Source of the DNA: Streptomyces sp. DSM 15324
GTDB taxonomy: Bacteria > Actinomycetota > Actinomycetes > Streptomycetales > Streptomycetaceae
Reading direction: 5' to 3'
Assembly (NCBI RefSeq): GCF_001514285.1
Contig: NZ_KQ949025.1
Location: 127,571-191,570, forward strand
DNA: 64,000 nucleotides
Shown here: in pieces, positions 33,447 to 42,524 of the stretch
Position numbering within the stretch: position 1 is the first letter of the stretch
Layout: the number at the start of each line of letters is the position of its first letter
Program-made: the position numbers and the translations under genes
Notes under the pieces: model-generated
Databases searched by the model: none
What the model was told of the DNA's origin: nothing
What the model saw: only the letters and a program-made list of their open reading frames with translations

Positions 33447-35671
33447 GACGAGTTCGCCTCAACTCCGCGCCCGTCCGCCTCCGCGTCGTCCTCGAGCGGC
33501 TGGCCTGCGCAGATGGCCAGCACATCGGCCCCGTAACGGTTGAGCTTGCGCACGCCGACCCCGGGGATCCGGGCGAGCTCACCCGCATCGTCGGGAACGG
33601 CCTCGGCAATGGCCATCAGCGTCTTGTCGGTGAAGACGCAGAAGGCCGGCTGTCCAGCGCGCCGCGCCTGTCGCTCGCGCCACTCCCGCAGCCGCTCGTA
33701 GACCTCCTCGTCCATGTCGGAGGGGCAGCCCTCGCAGCGCATCAGCTTCATCTCGCCGGCGTCGGTGAGGGTCCGTCCGCAGACCCGGCACCGGGCCGGG
33801 GTGCGCCGGGTCCGGCGGGGGACCTCCACCGTGCCCGCGCCGGCGGTGCCGAAACCGCGCTCGACACCGCCCGAGGCTCCGCCGCCCCGGGCGGCTCCCG
33901 TGCCGGATCCGGGACGCAGTCCGTCGAGGAAGCGGCTCGGGCGGCGACCGGGCCGGCCGCCCGGCGAGCGGGCGAGCGCCCAGGACACGTGCAGGCGCTG
34001 ACGGGCACGGGTGACGCCGACGTAGAGGAGGCGGCGCTCCTCCTCGATCTGCTCGTCGGTCCTGGCGTAGGTGATCGGCATCATGCCCTCGGCGACGCCG
34101 ACCAGGAAGACGACGTCCCACTCCAGGCCCTTGGCCGAGTGCAGGGAGGCGAGGGTGACGCCCTGGACGGTCGGGGCGTGCTGGGCGCTCGCCCGCTCGT
34201 CGAGTTCGGCGACGAGGTCGGCGAGGGTGGCGCCGGGCCGGGCGGCCTCGAAGTCCTGGGCGAGGTTGACCAGGGCGGCCAGCGACTCCCAGCGCTCTCT
34301 GACGGCCCCGGAGCCCGCGGGGGGTTGTGGGGTCCAGCCCTCGCCGGAGAGGACCGCACGCACCTGCGACGGCAGGTCGACGGTGTCCTCCAGGAGGGTG
34401 TCGTTGCGTCCGAAGCGTGCCGCGCCGCGCAGGGCGACTCCCGCCTTGCGTACCTCGGGCCGGTCGAAGAAGCGCTCGGCACCGCGCAGTTGGTAGGGGA
34501 CGCCGAGGTCGGCGAGGGCCTGTTCGTACGTCTCGGACTGCGCGTTGGTGCGGAACAGGACGGCGATCTCCGCGGCCGGGACACCGGCGGCGAGGAGGTC
34601 CCGGATGCGGCGGGCGGCACCCTCGGCCTCGGCGGGCTCGTCGGTGTACTCGGTGTAGACGGGTTCGGGTCCGGCGGCGCGCTGGGAGACCAGTTCCAGC
34701 CGGTGGTCGGCGGCGCGGCCGCGGGCCTGGGAGAGCAGGCCGTTGGCGAGGTGGACGACCTGGGGCGTGGAGCGGTAGTCGCGGACCAGCTTGACGACGG
34801 TGGCGCCGGGGTGGCGGGTGCGGAAGTCGAGGAGGTGGTCGGGGGTGGCGCCGGTGAAGGAGTAGATCGTCTGGCTGGCGTCGCCCACGACGCAGAGGTC
34901 GTCCCGGTCGCCGAGCCACAGTTCCAGCAGGCGTTGCTGGAGGGGGCTGACGTCCTGGTACTCGTCGACCACGAAGTGCTGGTACTGGGCACGCACCTGC
35001 TCGGCGATGTCGTGCCGGTCCTGGAGGACGGCGACGGTCAGCAGCAGGACGTCCTCGAAGTCGATGACGCCGCGGTCGCGTTTGAGGTCCTCGTAGGCGG
35101 CGTAGAGCTGGGCGATCTCGGCGGGGTCGCGGGGGGCCTCGCGGCCGGCCCTGACGGCGGCGAGGGCGTAGTCCGCGGGGACGGTCTGGGTGACCTTGGA
35201 CCACTCGATCTCCGCGGTGGCGTCCCGCAGCTCGCCGCGGTCGAGGCGGAGACGGCAGGCGGCGGCCGCGTCGGCGACGAGCTGGATCTTGCGGTCGACG
35301 AGCCGGGGCAGCGAGCCACCGATCGCTTTCGGCCAGAAGTACTGGAGCTGACGCAGTGCGGCGGAGTGGAAGGTGCGGGCCTGGACGCCCTGCGCGCCGA
35401 GCTGACGGAGCCGGCCGCGCATCTCGCCGGCGGCGCGGTTGGTGAAGGTGACGGCGAGCACGCTGGAGGGCTGGAGGATGCCGGCGCGCACGCCGTAGGC
35501 GATGCGGTGGGTGATCGCCCGGGTCTTGCCGGTGCCGGCTCCGGCCAGCACGCACACCGGCCCGTGCAGGGAGGTGGCCACCTCGCGCTGCTCGGGGTCG
35601 AGCCCTTCGAGCACCGCGTCGGCCGAGTCGGGGACCCGCGGGAAGAGGGGGGAGTGCGTTGCTGCTGTCAC
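33437..35671 (-). CDS. uvrD2: ATP-dependent DNA helicase UvrD2
   Basis: 744 aa from GTG 35671. A superfamily 1A helicase with Walker A AGAGTGKT (about 43-50), motif II VDEYQD, motif III GDASQTIYSF and motif VI VGVTRARQRL. The C-terminus carries a four-cysteine zinc module (CRVCGRTL...RCEGCPSD) and an HRDC domain (FTDKTLMAIAEAVPDDAGELARIPGVG), the plan of mycobacterial UvrD2. It unwinds 3'-tailed DNA; in mycobacteria it is essential. No strong ribosome site precedes the GTG. The stop codon overlaps the wblC promoter. It diverges from the mycoredoxin gene. Confidence 0.92.
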   Translation of the reverse strand: MTAATHSPLFPRVPDSADAVLEGLDPEQREVATSLHGPVCVLAGAGTGKTRAITHRIAYGVRAGILQPSSVLAVTFTNRAAGEMRGRLRQLGAQGVQARTFHSAALRQLQYFWPKAIGGSLPRLVDRKIQLVADAAAACRLRLDRGELRDATAEIEWSKVTQTVPADYALAAVRAGREAPRDPAEIAQLYAAYEDLKRDRGVIDFEDVLLLTVAVLQDRHDIAEQVRAQYQHFVVDEYQDVSPLQQRLLELWLGDRDDLCVVGDASQTIYSFTGATPDHLLDFRTRHPGATVVKLVRDYRSTPQVVHLANGLLSQARGRAADHRLELVSQRAAGPEPVYTEYTDEPAEAEGAARRIRDLLAAGVPAAEIAVLFRTNAQSETYEQALADLGVPYQLRGAERFFDRPEVRKAGVALRGAARFGRNDTLLEDTVDLPSQVRAVLSGEGWTPQPPAGSGAVRERWESLAALVNLAQDFEAARPGATLADLVAELDERASAQHAPTVQGVTLASLHSAKGLEWDVVFLVGVAEGMMPITYARTDEQIEEERRLLYVGVTRARQRLHVSWALARSPGGRPGRRPSRFLDGLRPGSGTGAARGGGASGGVERGFGTAGAGTVEVPRRTRRTPARCRVCGRTLTDAGEMKLMRCEGCPSDMDEEVYERLREWRERQARRAGQPAFCVFTDKTLMAIAEAVPDDAGELARIPGVGVRKLNRYGADVLAICAGQPLEDDAEADGRGVEANSSKK

Positions 35672-35776
35672 ACCGCCATGCTGCCAGGTCGGCGGAGACG
35701 GGCGAGCCGGTTGTCCACAGGCGGGGCCTCGCGGTCGTACTAATGCGGTGGACGTCACCTCCAGGTCGTGAAGGAC

Positions 35777-35803
35777 GGGAATGGTGGCGCTGTCACGTAC
35801 GTT
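35777..35803 (+). promoter_or_regulatory. Sigma-R promoter of the mycoredoxin gene
   Basis: GGGAAT (35777-35782), 18 bp, GTT (35801-35803): exact sigma-R consensus, 49 bp before the mrx ATG. The expected start point is near 35810. Confidence 0.9.
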
Positions 35804-35851
35804 CCCCTTTCAGATCGCCCGTCCCCGACCCGCCTAAGGAGCACGAGAGAC

Positions 35852-36109
35852 ATGCTGGGCACTGTGACGATGTACAGCACCACGTGGTGCGGTTACTGCC
35901 AGCGGCTGAAGAAGCAGCTGGAGCGCGAGGGCATCGCGTACACCGAGATCAACATCGAGCAGGACCCGGAGTCCGCGGCGTACGTGGAGAAGGCGAATGG
36001 CGGAAACCAGACGGTGCCGACCGTCCGGGTAGTGCCCGCCACTGGTGGCGGCGAGGTCGTGATGACGAACCCGAGCCTCGCCCAGGTGAAGCAGGCTCTC
36101 GCGGTCTGA
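35852..36109 (+). CDS. mrx1: Mycoredoxin / glutaredoxin-like protein
   Basis: 85 aa from ATG 35852 (MLGTVTMYSTTWCGYCQRL), AAGGAG upstream. Thioredoxin fold with active site WCGYC (about 12-16) and the cis-Pro loop TVPTV (about 58-62). Mycoredoxins reduce mycothiol-protein mixed disulfides. The upstream sigma-R promoter and the UvrD2/NudC neighbourhood match the mycobacterial Mrx1 locus. NrdH-type redoxin is the alternative, but the neighbourhood favours Mrx1. Confidence 0.9.
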   Translation: MLGTVTMYSTTWCGYCQRLKKQLEREGIAYTEINIEQDPESAAYVEKANGGNQTVPTVRVVPATGGGEVVMTNPSLAQVKQALAV

Positions 36110-36124
36110 CGCTTCCCAGCGCTT

Positions 36125-36159
36125 CGGCCCTCTCTGGTCAAGGTCACCAGAGGGGGCCG
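36125..36159 (+). terminator. Terminator after mrx1
   Basis: Hairpin CGGCCCTCTCTGGT...ACCAGAGGGGGCCG with a 7-base loop and one bulge, 16 bp after the stop. Confidence 0.7.
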
Positions 36160-36211
36160 CTCCGTATGCAGCGCGACGACCGTGCGCGCGTTCTGCTCCC
36201 AACTCCCATGA

Positions 36212-36244
36212 AGGGGTGGGTGTCCCGGCCAGGACACCACCCTT
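36212..36244 (-). terminator. Terminator-like hairpin after nudC
   Basis: AAGGGGTGGGTGTCC...GGACACCACCCTT, an imperfect stem ending 8 bp beyond the nudC stop on the minus strand; it separates the convergent mrx1 and nudC genes together with the hairpin at 36125. Confidence 0.6.
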
Positions 36245-36251
36245 CGCTGTC

Positions 36252-37196
36252 TCAGAGGAAGCTGCGCGTCGGCAGTGGCTTGCCGTACCAGAGCTCGATG
36301 AGGCGGGCCGCGATGGAGATGCCGTACGGGGGCAGGACCTCGCCCGCCTCGAAGGCCGCGGTCAGCTCGTCGCGGGAGAACCAGCGGGCCTCGTGGATCT
36401 CGTCGCCGTCGACGTCGATCTCGGTGGAGGTGGCGCGGGCCAGGAAGCCCAGCATCAGGCTGGACGGGAACGGCCAGGGCTGGCTGGCGATGTAGTCGAC
36501 CGGGCCGACGCTGATCCCGGCCTCCTCGAACACCTCGCGGCGCACCGCCTGTTCGATGGACTCACCGGGTTCGACGAAGCCGGCCAGCGTCGAGAAGCGG
36601 CCCTCGGGCCAGTGGACCTGGCGGCCGAGGAGGATGCGGTCGTCCTCGTCGGTGACGGCCATGATCACCGCGGGGTCGGTGCGCGGGTAGTGCTCGGCGC
36701 CGCAGGCGGGGCAGCGGCGGATGTGGCCGGCCGCGGCGATGACCGTGCGCTCGCCGCAGCGCGAGCAGAAGCGGTGGGTGCGCTGCCAGTTCTCCAGGCC
36801 GACGGCGTGCACCATCAGGCCCACGTCCCGGGGCGACAGCAGCAGCCCCGCCTCGCGCAGTCCGGCCGGCCGGGCCGACTGGTCGATCCGGCCGGGCAGG
36901 GCGTCCTTCTGGAGGGCGAAGTAGCTGACGCCGTCGTCGTCGGTGCCCAGGAAGTAGCGGTGCGCCTCGGTGAGCGGGGCCTCGAAGGAGGGCGTCATGA
37001 CCAGCTCGGTCCGGCCGTCCGGCGTCTCGTCTATGAGGACCTGACCGCCGGAGACGACGAAACAGCGCGTGCTGGGGTGGCTCCACGCGGCGGCGAGCCA
37101 GGCCTCGTCGAGCCGGTGGTGGGCGGCCCGGTCGATGCCGCTGGGCGCGGTGAGCGAGATGGGCCTGTCGGCGTTCTGGTCGGTCCAGGTGGTCAC
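36252..37196 (-). CDS. nudC: NAD(+)/NADH diphosphatase NudC
   Basis: 314 aa from GTG 37196 (VTTWTDQNADRPISL), GGAAG upstream; a TTG at 37208 is also in frame. The zinc ribbon (CSRCGERT...CPACGAEHYPR), the Nudix box (GFVEPGESIEQAVRREVFEEAG) and the NADH-specific SQPWPFPSS motif are all present. NudC cleaves NAD(H) and can decap NAD-RNA. The neighbourhood matches the mycobacterial order UvrD2, Mrx, NudC. Confidence 0.93.
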   Translation of the reverse strand: MTTWTDQNADRPISLTAPSGIDRAAHHRLDEAWLAAAWSHPSTRCFVVSGGQVLIDETPDGRTELVMTPSFEAPLTEAHRYFLGTDDDGVSYFALQKDALPGRIDQSARPAGLREAGLLLSPRDVGLMVHAVGLENWQRTHRFCSRCGERTVIAAAGHIRRCPACGAEHYPRTDPAVIMAVTDEDDRILLGRQVHWPEGRFSTLAGFVEPGESIEQAVRREVFEEAGISVGPVDYIASQPWPFPSSLMLGFLARATSTEIDVDGDEIHEARWFSRDELTAAFEAGEVLPPYGISIAARLIELWYGKPLPTRSFL

Positions 37197-37346
37197 GGGT
37201 GCTTCCAACTCCCCCGGTGGAACGGTTGATTCGGCGGGCGGTTCAGCGGAACGTGCGGGTGGGGGCGACCGGCTCCGGTGCGGCGCCGCGATGCGGCCTT
37301 TCCCGTGTGCGCCGCGCGCAAACCCGCTCCGGGCCGGGCGGGGCGG

Positions 37347-38759
37347 TCAGGGCGCACGGCGCCAGTTCTCGGCCAGGTCGCCCCAGAGGTACGCGGCGGT
37401 CTCGACGCCTTTGAGGAGGAGGTCCAGCTCGACCTTCTCGTTCGGCGCGTGCCAGCCGTCCGAGGGGACGGAGATCCCGAGGAACAGCACGGGCGCGCCG
37501 AGGACCTCCTGGAGGTCGGCGGCGGGGCCGGAGCCGCCCTCGCGGGTGAAGCGGACGGGGCCTTCGAAGGCGCGGCCCATGGCGCGGACCACGGACTTGA
37601 GGGCGGGGTGGTCGAGCGGGGTCAGGCACGGGCGCGTGGCGGGGCTGAAGGTGATCTCGTGGCGGATCCCGGCGGGGATCCGCTCGTCGGCCCAGGCGCG
37701 GACGGCCTTCTCGATCCGGTCGGGTTCCTGGCCGGCGACCAGCCGGAAGGACAGCTTCACGAAGGCCGAGGACGGGACGATCGTCTTGCTGCCGGGCCCC
37801 TGGTAGCCACCCCCGATGCCGTTGACCTCGGCGGTCGGGCGGGCCCAGATGCGCTCCAGCGTGGTGTGCCCGGCCTCACCGTGGGAGGCGTGCGACTTGG
37901 CGGTGCGCAGCCACTGTTCCTCGTCGAAGGGCAGCTCGGCGAAGAGCTCGCGTTCGCGGTCGGTGAGCTCGACGATGCCGTCGTAGAAGCCGGGGACGGC
38001 CACGCGCGCGTGCTCGTCGTGCAGGGCGGCGACGAGGCGGGCGGCCTCGGTGGCCGGGTTGGGGACGGCGCCGCCGAAGGAACCGGAGTGGATGTCCTGG
38101 TCGGGGCCGAAGAGGCGGATCTCGCACTCGGCGAGGCCGCGCATGCCCGTGCAGACCGTGGGGGTGTCCGCGGACCACATGCCGGTGTCGGAGACGATCA
38201 CGGCGTCCGCGGCGAGCCGCGCGGCGTGCGCCTCGACGAGGTCGCGGAAGTTCGGGGAGCTGGACTCCTCCTCGCCCTCGATCAGGAGCTTGAGGTGGAC
38301 GGCCGGCGCGGTGCGGCCGGTGGCGGCGAGGTGGGCGCGCACGCCGAGGGTGTGGAAGAACACCTGGCCCTTGTCGTCGGCGGCCCCTCGCGCGTAGAGG
38401 CGGTTGCCGCGGACGACCGGCTCGAAGGGGTCGCTGTCCCACCCGTCCTCGCGGGCGGCGGGCTGCACGTCGTGGTGGCCGTAGACCAGGACGGTGGGGG
38501 CCTCGGGGTCGTCCGAGGGCCACTCGGCGAAAACGGCGGGGGCGCCGGGCGTCGGCCAGACCTCGACCGTCGGGAAGCCGGTCTCCGTCAGCTTCGCGGC
38601 GAGCCAGTCCGCGCTGCGTCGTACGTCGGCGGCGTGGTCGGGCTGCGCGGACACCGACGGGATGCGCAGCCACTCGGCGAGGTCGTCGAGGAAGGCGGCG
38701 CGATGCTGCTCGATGTACGTGCGGACGGCGCTGACGGCACTGTCAACGGGATGGCTCAT
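37347..38759 (-). CDS. M20-family dipeptidase
   Basis: 470 aa from ATG 38759 (MSHPVDSAVSAVRTY). M20 metal-site motifs are intact: VYGHHDVQPA (about 95-104), YARGAADDKGQ, LIEGEEESSSPN with the catalytic Glu pair, and the C-terminal HAPNE. These enzymes cut dipeptides with two zinc or manganese ions in the cytoplasm. A TAGGCT box sits only 7 bases before the ATG, so the transcript is probably leaderless. It ends 150 bp before nudC and starts 11 bp after the stop of the AdnB gene on the same strand. Confidence 0.92.
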   Translation of the reverse strand: MSHPVDSAVSAVRTYIEQHRAAFLDDLAEWLRIPSVSAQPDHAADVRRSADWLAAKLTETGFPTVEVWPTPGAPAVFAEWPSDDPEAPTVLVYGHHDVQPAAREDGWDSDPFEPVVRGNRLYARGAADDKGQVFFHTLGVRAHLAATGRTAPAVHLKLLIEGEEESSSPNFRDLVEAHAARLAADAVIVSDTGMWSADTPTVCTGMRGLAECEIRLFGPDQDIHSGSFGGAVPNPATEAARLVAALHDEHARVAVPGFYDGIVELTDRERELFAELPFDEEQWLRTAKSHASHGEAGHTTLERIWARPTAEVNGIGGGYQGPGSKTIVPSSAFVKLSFRLVAGQEPDRIEKAVRAWADERIPAGIRHEITFSPATRPCLTPLDHPALKSVVRAMGRAFEGPVRFTREGGSGPAADLQEVLGAPVLFLGISVPSDGWHAPNEKVELDLLLKGVETAAYLWGDLAENWRRAP

Positions 38760-38769
38760 GGTCACGAGC

Positions 38770-41700
38770 CTATCGGCCCGCGCCGACATCCTCGCCGGGC
38801 GGTTGCGCACGCTTTTCCCGCCCTTGGGGTGACTCGTGATCATCCGCGAAGGCTTCCTCGCCCCTCAACAGGCGCTCCAGGGCGGCCCGATCGGGCAGGT
38901 CGCGGGGCCGTACGACCTCGCCGGTGCGGACGTAGAGGAACACCGCTGTGACGGATTCCACGGGCACCCCCTGCTGCTCGGCCCAGGCGAGCCGGTAGAG
39001 GGCGAGCTGGAGGGGGTCGGCGGTGCGGGCGCGGTGGGTCTTCCAGTCGACGATCTCGTACGACGTCGTACCGCCGTCCTCTTGTCGGTAGACGGCGTCG
39101 ATACGGCCCCGTACGACGCGGCCGGCGAGGGCGAGCTGGAAGGGGGCCTCGACGCGGTAGGGGGTACGCCGGGCGTACTCGGTGCGCTCGAAGGCCTCCT
39201 TGAGGTCCTCGAGGTCGCGTTCGTCGGCGATCTCGGCGTCGGCGCCGGGTAGCTCGTCGGGTTCCAGGAAGGGAAGCGTCAACGCCTCGAAGCGGGCTTC
39301 CACCCATGCGTGGAACCGGGTGCCACGGCGCGCGGCCGGTTGCGGGGGGCGCGGCATGGGGCGGGCGAGCTCCTGCGCGAGACCGTCCGGGTCCTCCGCC
39401 AGGCGCAGGACCTGCGAGGCGGTGAGCGTCGTCGGGAGGGCTACGTCCGTGACGCTCCGGCGGGCGCGCAGCAGCTCACCGGCGAGCGCGTCGAGGTCGC
39501 GGTCCCAGGAGGCGACCGCGCGGGCTTCCTCGGGCGTGAGGGAACTCCGCCGGGGCCGCACGGCAGCGGGTTCGGGGGCGGTGGCCTGGTGGGGGACGGC
39601 GGGGCGGGGCGGGGCGTCGTGGGGGTCGAGGGGGTCGTGGGGGTCGTGGGGGTCGTGGGGGTCTTCGTCGAACGGGTCGGGTTCGCCCTCGAAGGCCTCG
39701 CCAGCGAAGTCCGCGAAGGGATCCGTGTCCTCGAACGGGTCCGCCTCGAACGGGTCGGTCGCGAACGGGTCGGTCGCGTCGTGGGGCGGCTCGTCCTCGG
39801 CGGGGGGCGGGGGCCAGTCAGGGGCGTCGTGGGCGTCCGGGTCGTGCGTGGCGGGCCGTGCGTCGGCCTGGGCGGCGAGGTCGTCCAAGTGGGCGAGGAC
39901 GGTGTCGGCGGCGGCGCGGCGGCGGGCGAGTGCGTCGGCGTCCAGGGGGAGCGGCCAGGCCTGGTCGGCTGTGGCGCGGTGCAGCGCGGGGTTCTCCGCG
40001 TCCTCCTCCGGCTCGTCGGCCCAGGCCTCGATCTCGCCGTACCCGGCGGCGCAGTGGTCGTACAGGGCCCGCAGGAAGTCCGAGGGGCCGCGGCGCTTCT
40101 TCTGGGTGGGGCCCCACCAGTGGCCGGAGCCCAGGAGGAGGGAGCGGGGGCGGGTGAAGGTGACGTAACCGAGGCGGAGCTCCTCGGTGTGCTGGTGGTC
40201 CTTCATGGCCTCGTGGAAGGCCTTCATGCCCCGGGAGTCCCAGGAGGCGACGTCGGGGAGGGTGTCGGCGTCGCCGCGCAGGGCGTGCGGCAGCACCTTG
40301 GCCTGGGCGGTCCACTTCTCGCGGCCCTGGCCGCTGGGGAAGGTGCCGGTGACCAGGCCGGGGACGGCCACGACGTCCCATTCGAGGCCCTTGGACTTGT
40401 GGGCGGTGAGCACCTTGACGGTGTTCTCGCCGCCGGGGAGGGCGTTGTCGAGGCCTTTCTCGTACTGGGCGGCGGTGCGCAGGAAGCCGAGGAACGCGAG
40501 CAGGCTCGCCTCGCTCTCGCCCGCGGCGAAGGAGGCGGCGACGTCGAGGAAGTTCGACAGGGTCTCGCGGCGGCGGGCGGCCAGCGCGTGCGGGGAGGCC
40601 GACAGTTCGACCTCGAGGCCGGTGACGGCGAGCACGCGGTGCAGCACGTCCATGAGCGGGTCGGCGAGGGAGCGGCGCAGGTCGCGCAGTTCGGCGGCGA
40701 GGCGGGCGAAGCGCACGCGCGCGTCCGGCGAGAACGGGAGCCTGTCGTCCCGACCGCCCTCCAGGGGTGTCTCCAGGAAGGTGTCGAGGGCGTCCGCGAG
40801 GGAGATCACCTCGGACGGGTCGACACCTTCGACGGCCTCGGCGAGGCGGCGGTCCGGGTCGTCGCCGTCGTCCCCGCGCGCGTGGGCGACGAGCAGCCGG
40901 GCCCGCCGGCCGAGGAGGGCGAGGTCGCGCGGGCCGATGCGCCAGCGCGGGCCGGTGAGCAGCCGGACCAGGGAGGCGTTGGCGCCGGGGTCCTGGAGGA
41001 CCTCGCAGACGGCGACCAGGTCGGCGACCTCGGGCAGGTGCAGCAGTCCGGAGAGACCGACGACCTCGACGGGCACGTCCCGGGCGACGAGCGCGCCCTG
41101 GATCTCCGCGAAGTCGGTGGCCGTGCGGCACAGGACGGCGATCTCGCCCGGTGCCGTGCCGGTGCGGACCAGGTGGGCGACGGAGTCGGCGATCCAGTCG
41201 ATCTCCTCGGCGTGGGTGGCGAGGAGCGCGCAGCGGACCAGGCCGTCGCGTTCGGCGCCGGGGGCCGGGCGCAGGGCCTCCACGCCCGCGTGCATGGCGC
41301 GCAGGGGGGCGGCGAGGCCGTTGGCGAGATCGAGGAGGCGGCCGCCGCTGCGGCGGTTCTCGCCGAGTGCCTGACGGGTGGCGGGGCGGCCGTCGGCGTG
41401 GGCGAAGTGGTCGGGGAAGTCGTCGAGGTTGGCGACGGAGGCGCCGCGCCAGCCGTAGATCGCCTGGCAGGGGTCGCCGACGGCCGTCACCGGGTGTCCG
41501 GTGCCGCCGCCGAACAGGCCGGCCAGGAGGATGCGCTGGGCGACGGAGGTGTCCTGGTATTCGTCGAGGAGGACCACGCGGAACTCGTCCCGCAGGATCC
41601 GCCCCACCTCGGGGACCTGTGCGAGCCGGGCCGCGAGGGCGATCTGGTCGCCGAAGTCCAGCAGGTCGCGGTGGCGTTTGGCGGCGCGGTAGCGGAGCAC

Positions 41701-42372
41701 CAGGCCGGCCAGCTCACGCCGGGCGGCGGCGGCCTCGGGCACCTTGCGCAGATCGGCGTTGCTGAGCCTGGTGCCCTCCAGGGTGTCCAGCAGTCCGGCG
41801 TCCCAGGTGCGGAGCTCGTCGGGGTCGACGAGGTGTTCGGCCAGCTCGGAGTCGAGGGCGAGGAGGTCGCTGACCAGGTCGGCGACGGAGCGGGTGAGCG
41901 ACGGGTAGGGGCCGGGGGCCTCGCGCAGGACGCGCGCCGCGAGCTGGTAGCGGGTGGCGTCGGCGAGGAGACGGGAGGTCGGCTCCAGGCCGATGCGCAG
42001 GCCGTGGTCGGTCAGCAGCCGGCCCGCGAAGGCGTGGTAGGTGGAGATCACCGGCTCGCCCGGCGGGTGGTCGGGGTCGATGACGTCGGGGTCGGTGACG
42101 CCCGCCTTGACCAGGGCCTTGCGGACCCGTTCGGCGAGTTCGCCGGCCGCCTTGTTGGTGAAGGTCAGGCCGAGGACCTGTTCGGGGGCGACCTGCCCGG
42201 TGCCGACCAGCCAGACCACGCGGGCGGCCATCACCGTCGTCTTGCCCGACCCTGCTCCGGCCACGATCACCTGCGGGGCGGGCGGCGCGGTGACGCAGGC
42301 CGTCTGCTCCGGGGTGAAGGGGATCCCGAGGAGCTCCTTGAGCTGCTCGGGATCGGTGATGCGGGCGGGCAT
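38770..42372 (-). CDS. adnB: AdnB-like helicase-nuclease (UvrD/RecB family)
   Basis: 1200 aa. The N-terminal motor has Walker A AGAGSGKT (about 38-45), LLDEYQDTSVAQR, GDPCQAIYGWRG and HKSKGLEWDVV. The C-terminal RecB-type nuclease has RGTRFHAWVEARFE, GRIDAVYR and EIVDWKTHRA with LQLALYRLAW, so both activities look intact. In mycobacteria AdnA and AdnB form a double-strand-break resection motor-nuclease. An acidic linker of DPF and DPH repeats (about 880-960), encoded by short tandem repeats, separates motor and nuclease. A TAGCCT box 7 bp before the ATG suggests a leaderless start. It is about 200 aa longer than I expect for the family, mostly in this linker. Confidence 0.88.
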   Translation of the reverse strand: MPARITDPEQLKELLGIPFTPEQTACVTAPPAPQVIVAGAGSGKTTVMAARVVWLVGTGQVAPEQVLGLTFTNKAAGELAERVRKALVKAGVTDPDVIDPDHPPGEPVISTYHAFAGRLLTDHGLRIGLEPTSRLLADATRYQLAARVLREAPGPYPSLTRSVADLVSDLLALDSELAEHLVDPDELRTWDAGLLDTLEGTRLSNADLRKVPEAAAARRELAGLVLRYRAAKRHRDLLDFGDQIALAARLAQVPEVGRILRDEFRVVLLDEYQDTSVAQRILLAGLFGGGTGHPVTAVGDPCQAIYGWRGASVANLDDFPDHFAHADGRPATRQALGENRRSGGRLLDLANGLAAPLRAMHAGVEALRPAPGAERDGLVRCALLATHAEEIDWIADSVAHLVRTGTAPGEIAVLCRTATDFAEIQGALVARDVPVEVVGLSGLLHLPEVADLVAVCEVLQDPGANASLVRLLTGPRWRIGPRDLALLGRRARLLVAHARGDDGDDPDRRLAEAVEGVDPSEVISLADALDTFLETPLEGGRDDRLPFSPDARVRFARLAAELRDLRRSLADPLMDVLHRVLAVTGLEVELSASPHALAARRRETLSNFLDVAASFAAGESEASLLAFLGFLRTAAQYEKGLDNALPGGENTVKVLTAHKSKGLEWDVVAVPGLVTGTFPSGQGREKWTAQAKVLPHALRGDADTLPDVASWDSRGMKAFHEAMKDHQHTEELRLGYVTFTRPRSLLLGSGHWWGPTQKKRRGPSDFLRALYDHCAAGYGEIEAWADEPEEDAENPALHRATADQAWPLPLDADALARRRAAADTVLAHLDDLAAQADARPATHDPDAHDAPDWPPPPAEDEPPHDATDPFATDPFEADPFEDTDPFADFAGEAFEGEPDPFDEDPHDPHDPHDPLDPHDAPPRPAVPHQATAPEPAAVRPRRSSLTPEEARAVASWDRDLDALAGELLRARRSVTDVALPTTLTASQVLRLAEDPDGLAQELARPMPRPPQPAARRGTRFHAWVEARFEALTLPFLEPDELPGADAEIADERDLEDLKEAFERTEYARRTPYRVEAPFQLALAGRVVRGRIDAVYRQEDGGTTSYEIVDWKTHRARTADPLQLALYRLAWAEQQGVPVESVTAVFLYVRTGEVVRPRDLPDRAALERLLRGEEAFADDHESPQGREKRAQPPGEDVGAGR

Positions 42373-42443
42373 GAAAAAAGGCTAACGGCGGGCACCGACA
42401 ATCGATGACCACGCACGGGCCGCACTCCCGCTGGGCCCGCGGG

Positions 42444-42524
42444 CCCGCTCACTCCACCCCGTGCCCGCTCACTCCACCACGTGCCCGCTCACTCCACCAC
42501 GTGCCCCGCTCACTCCACCACGTG
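42444..42524. repeat. 20-bp tandem repeat across the adnA stop codon
   Basis: Four copies of CCCGCTCACTCCACCACGTG (plus strand), the third and fourth separated by one extra C and the first with one change. The last copy holds the adnA stop codon (TCA at 42510-42512) and the codons for the last residues. The others repeat the same stop-containing unit downstream. Confidence 0.88.

Noticed and set aside
33437..35743. Long plus-strand ORFs opposite uvrD2, adnA and adnB
   Set aside because: High third-position GC opens the antisense frames; they match no family and lack starts with ribosome sites.
37190..37230. Sigma-R promoter before nudC
   Set aside because: The best match is AAC-N19-ATTCG on the plus strand, off in spacing and in the -35.
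42444..42524. CRISPR-like array
   Set aside because: Units are tandem with no spacers between them; no cas genes.
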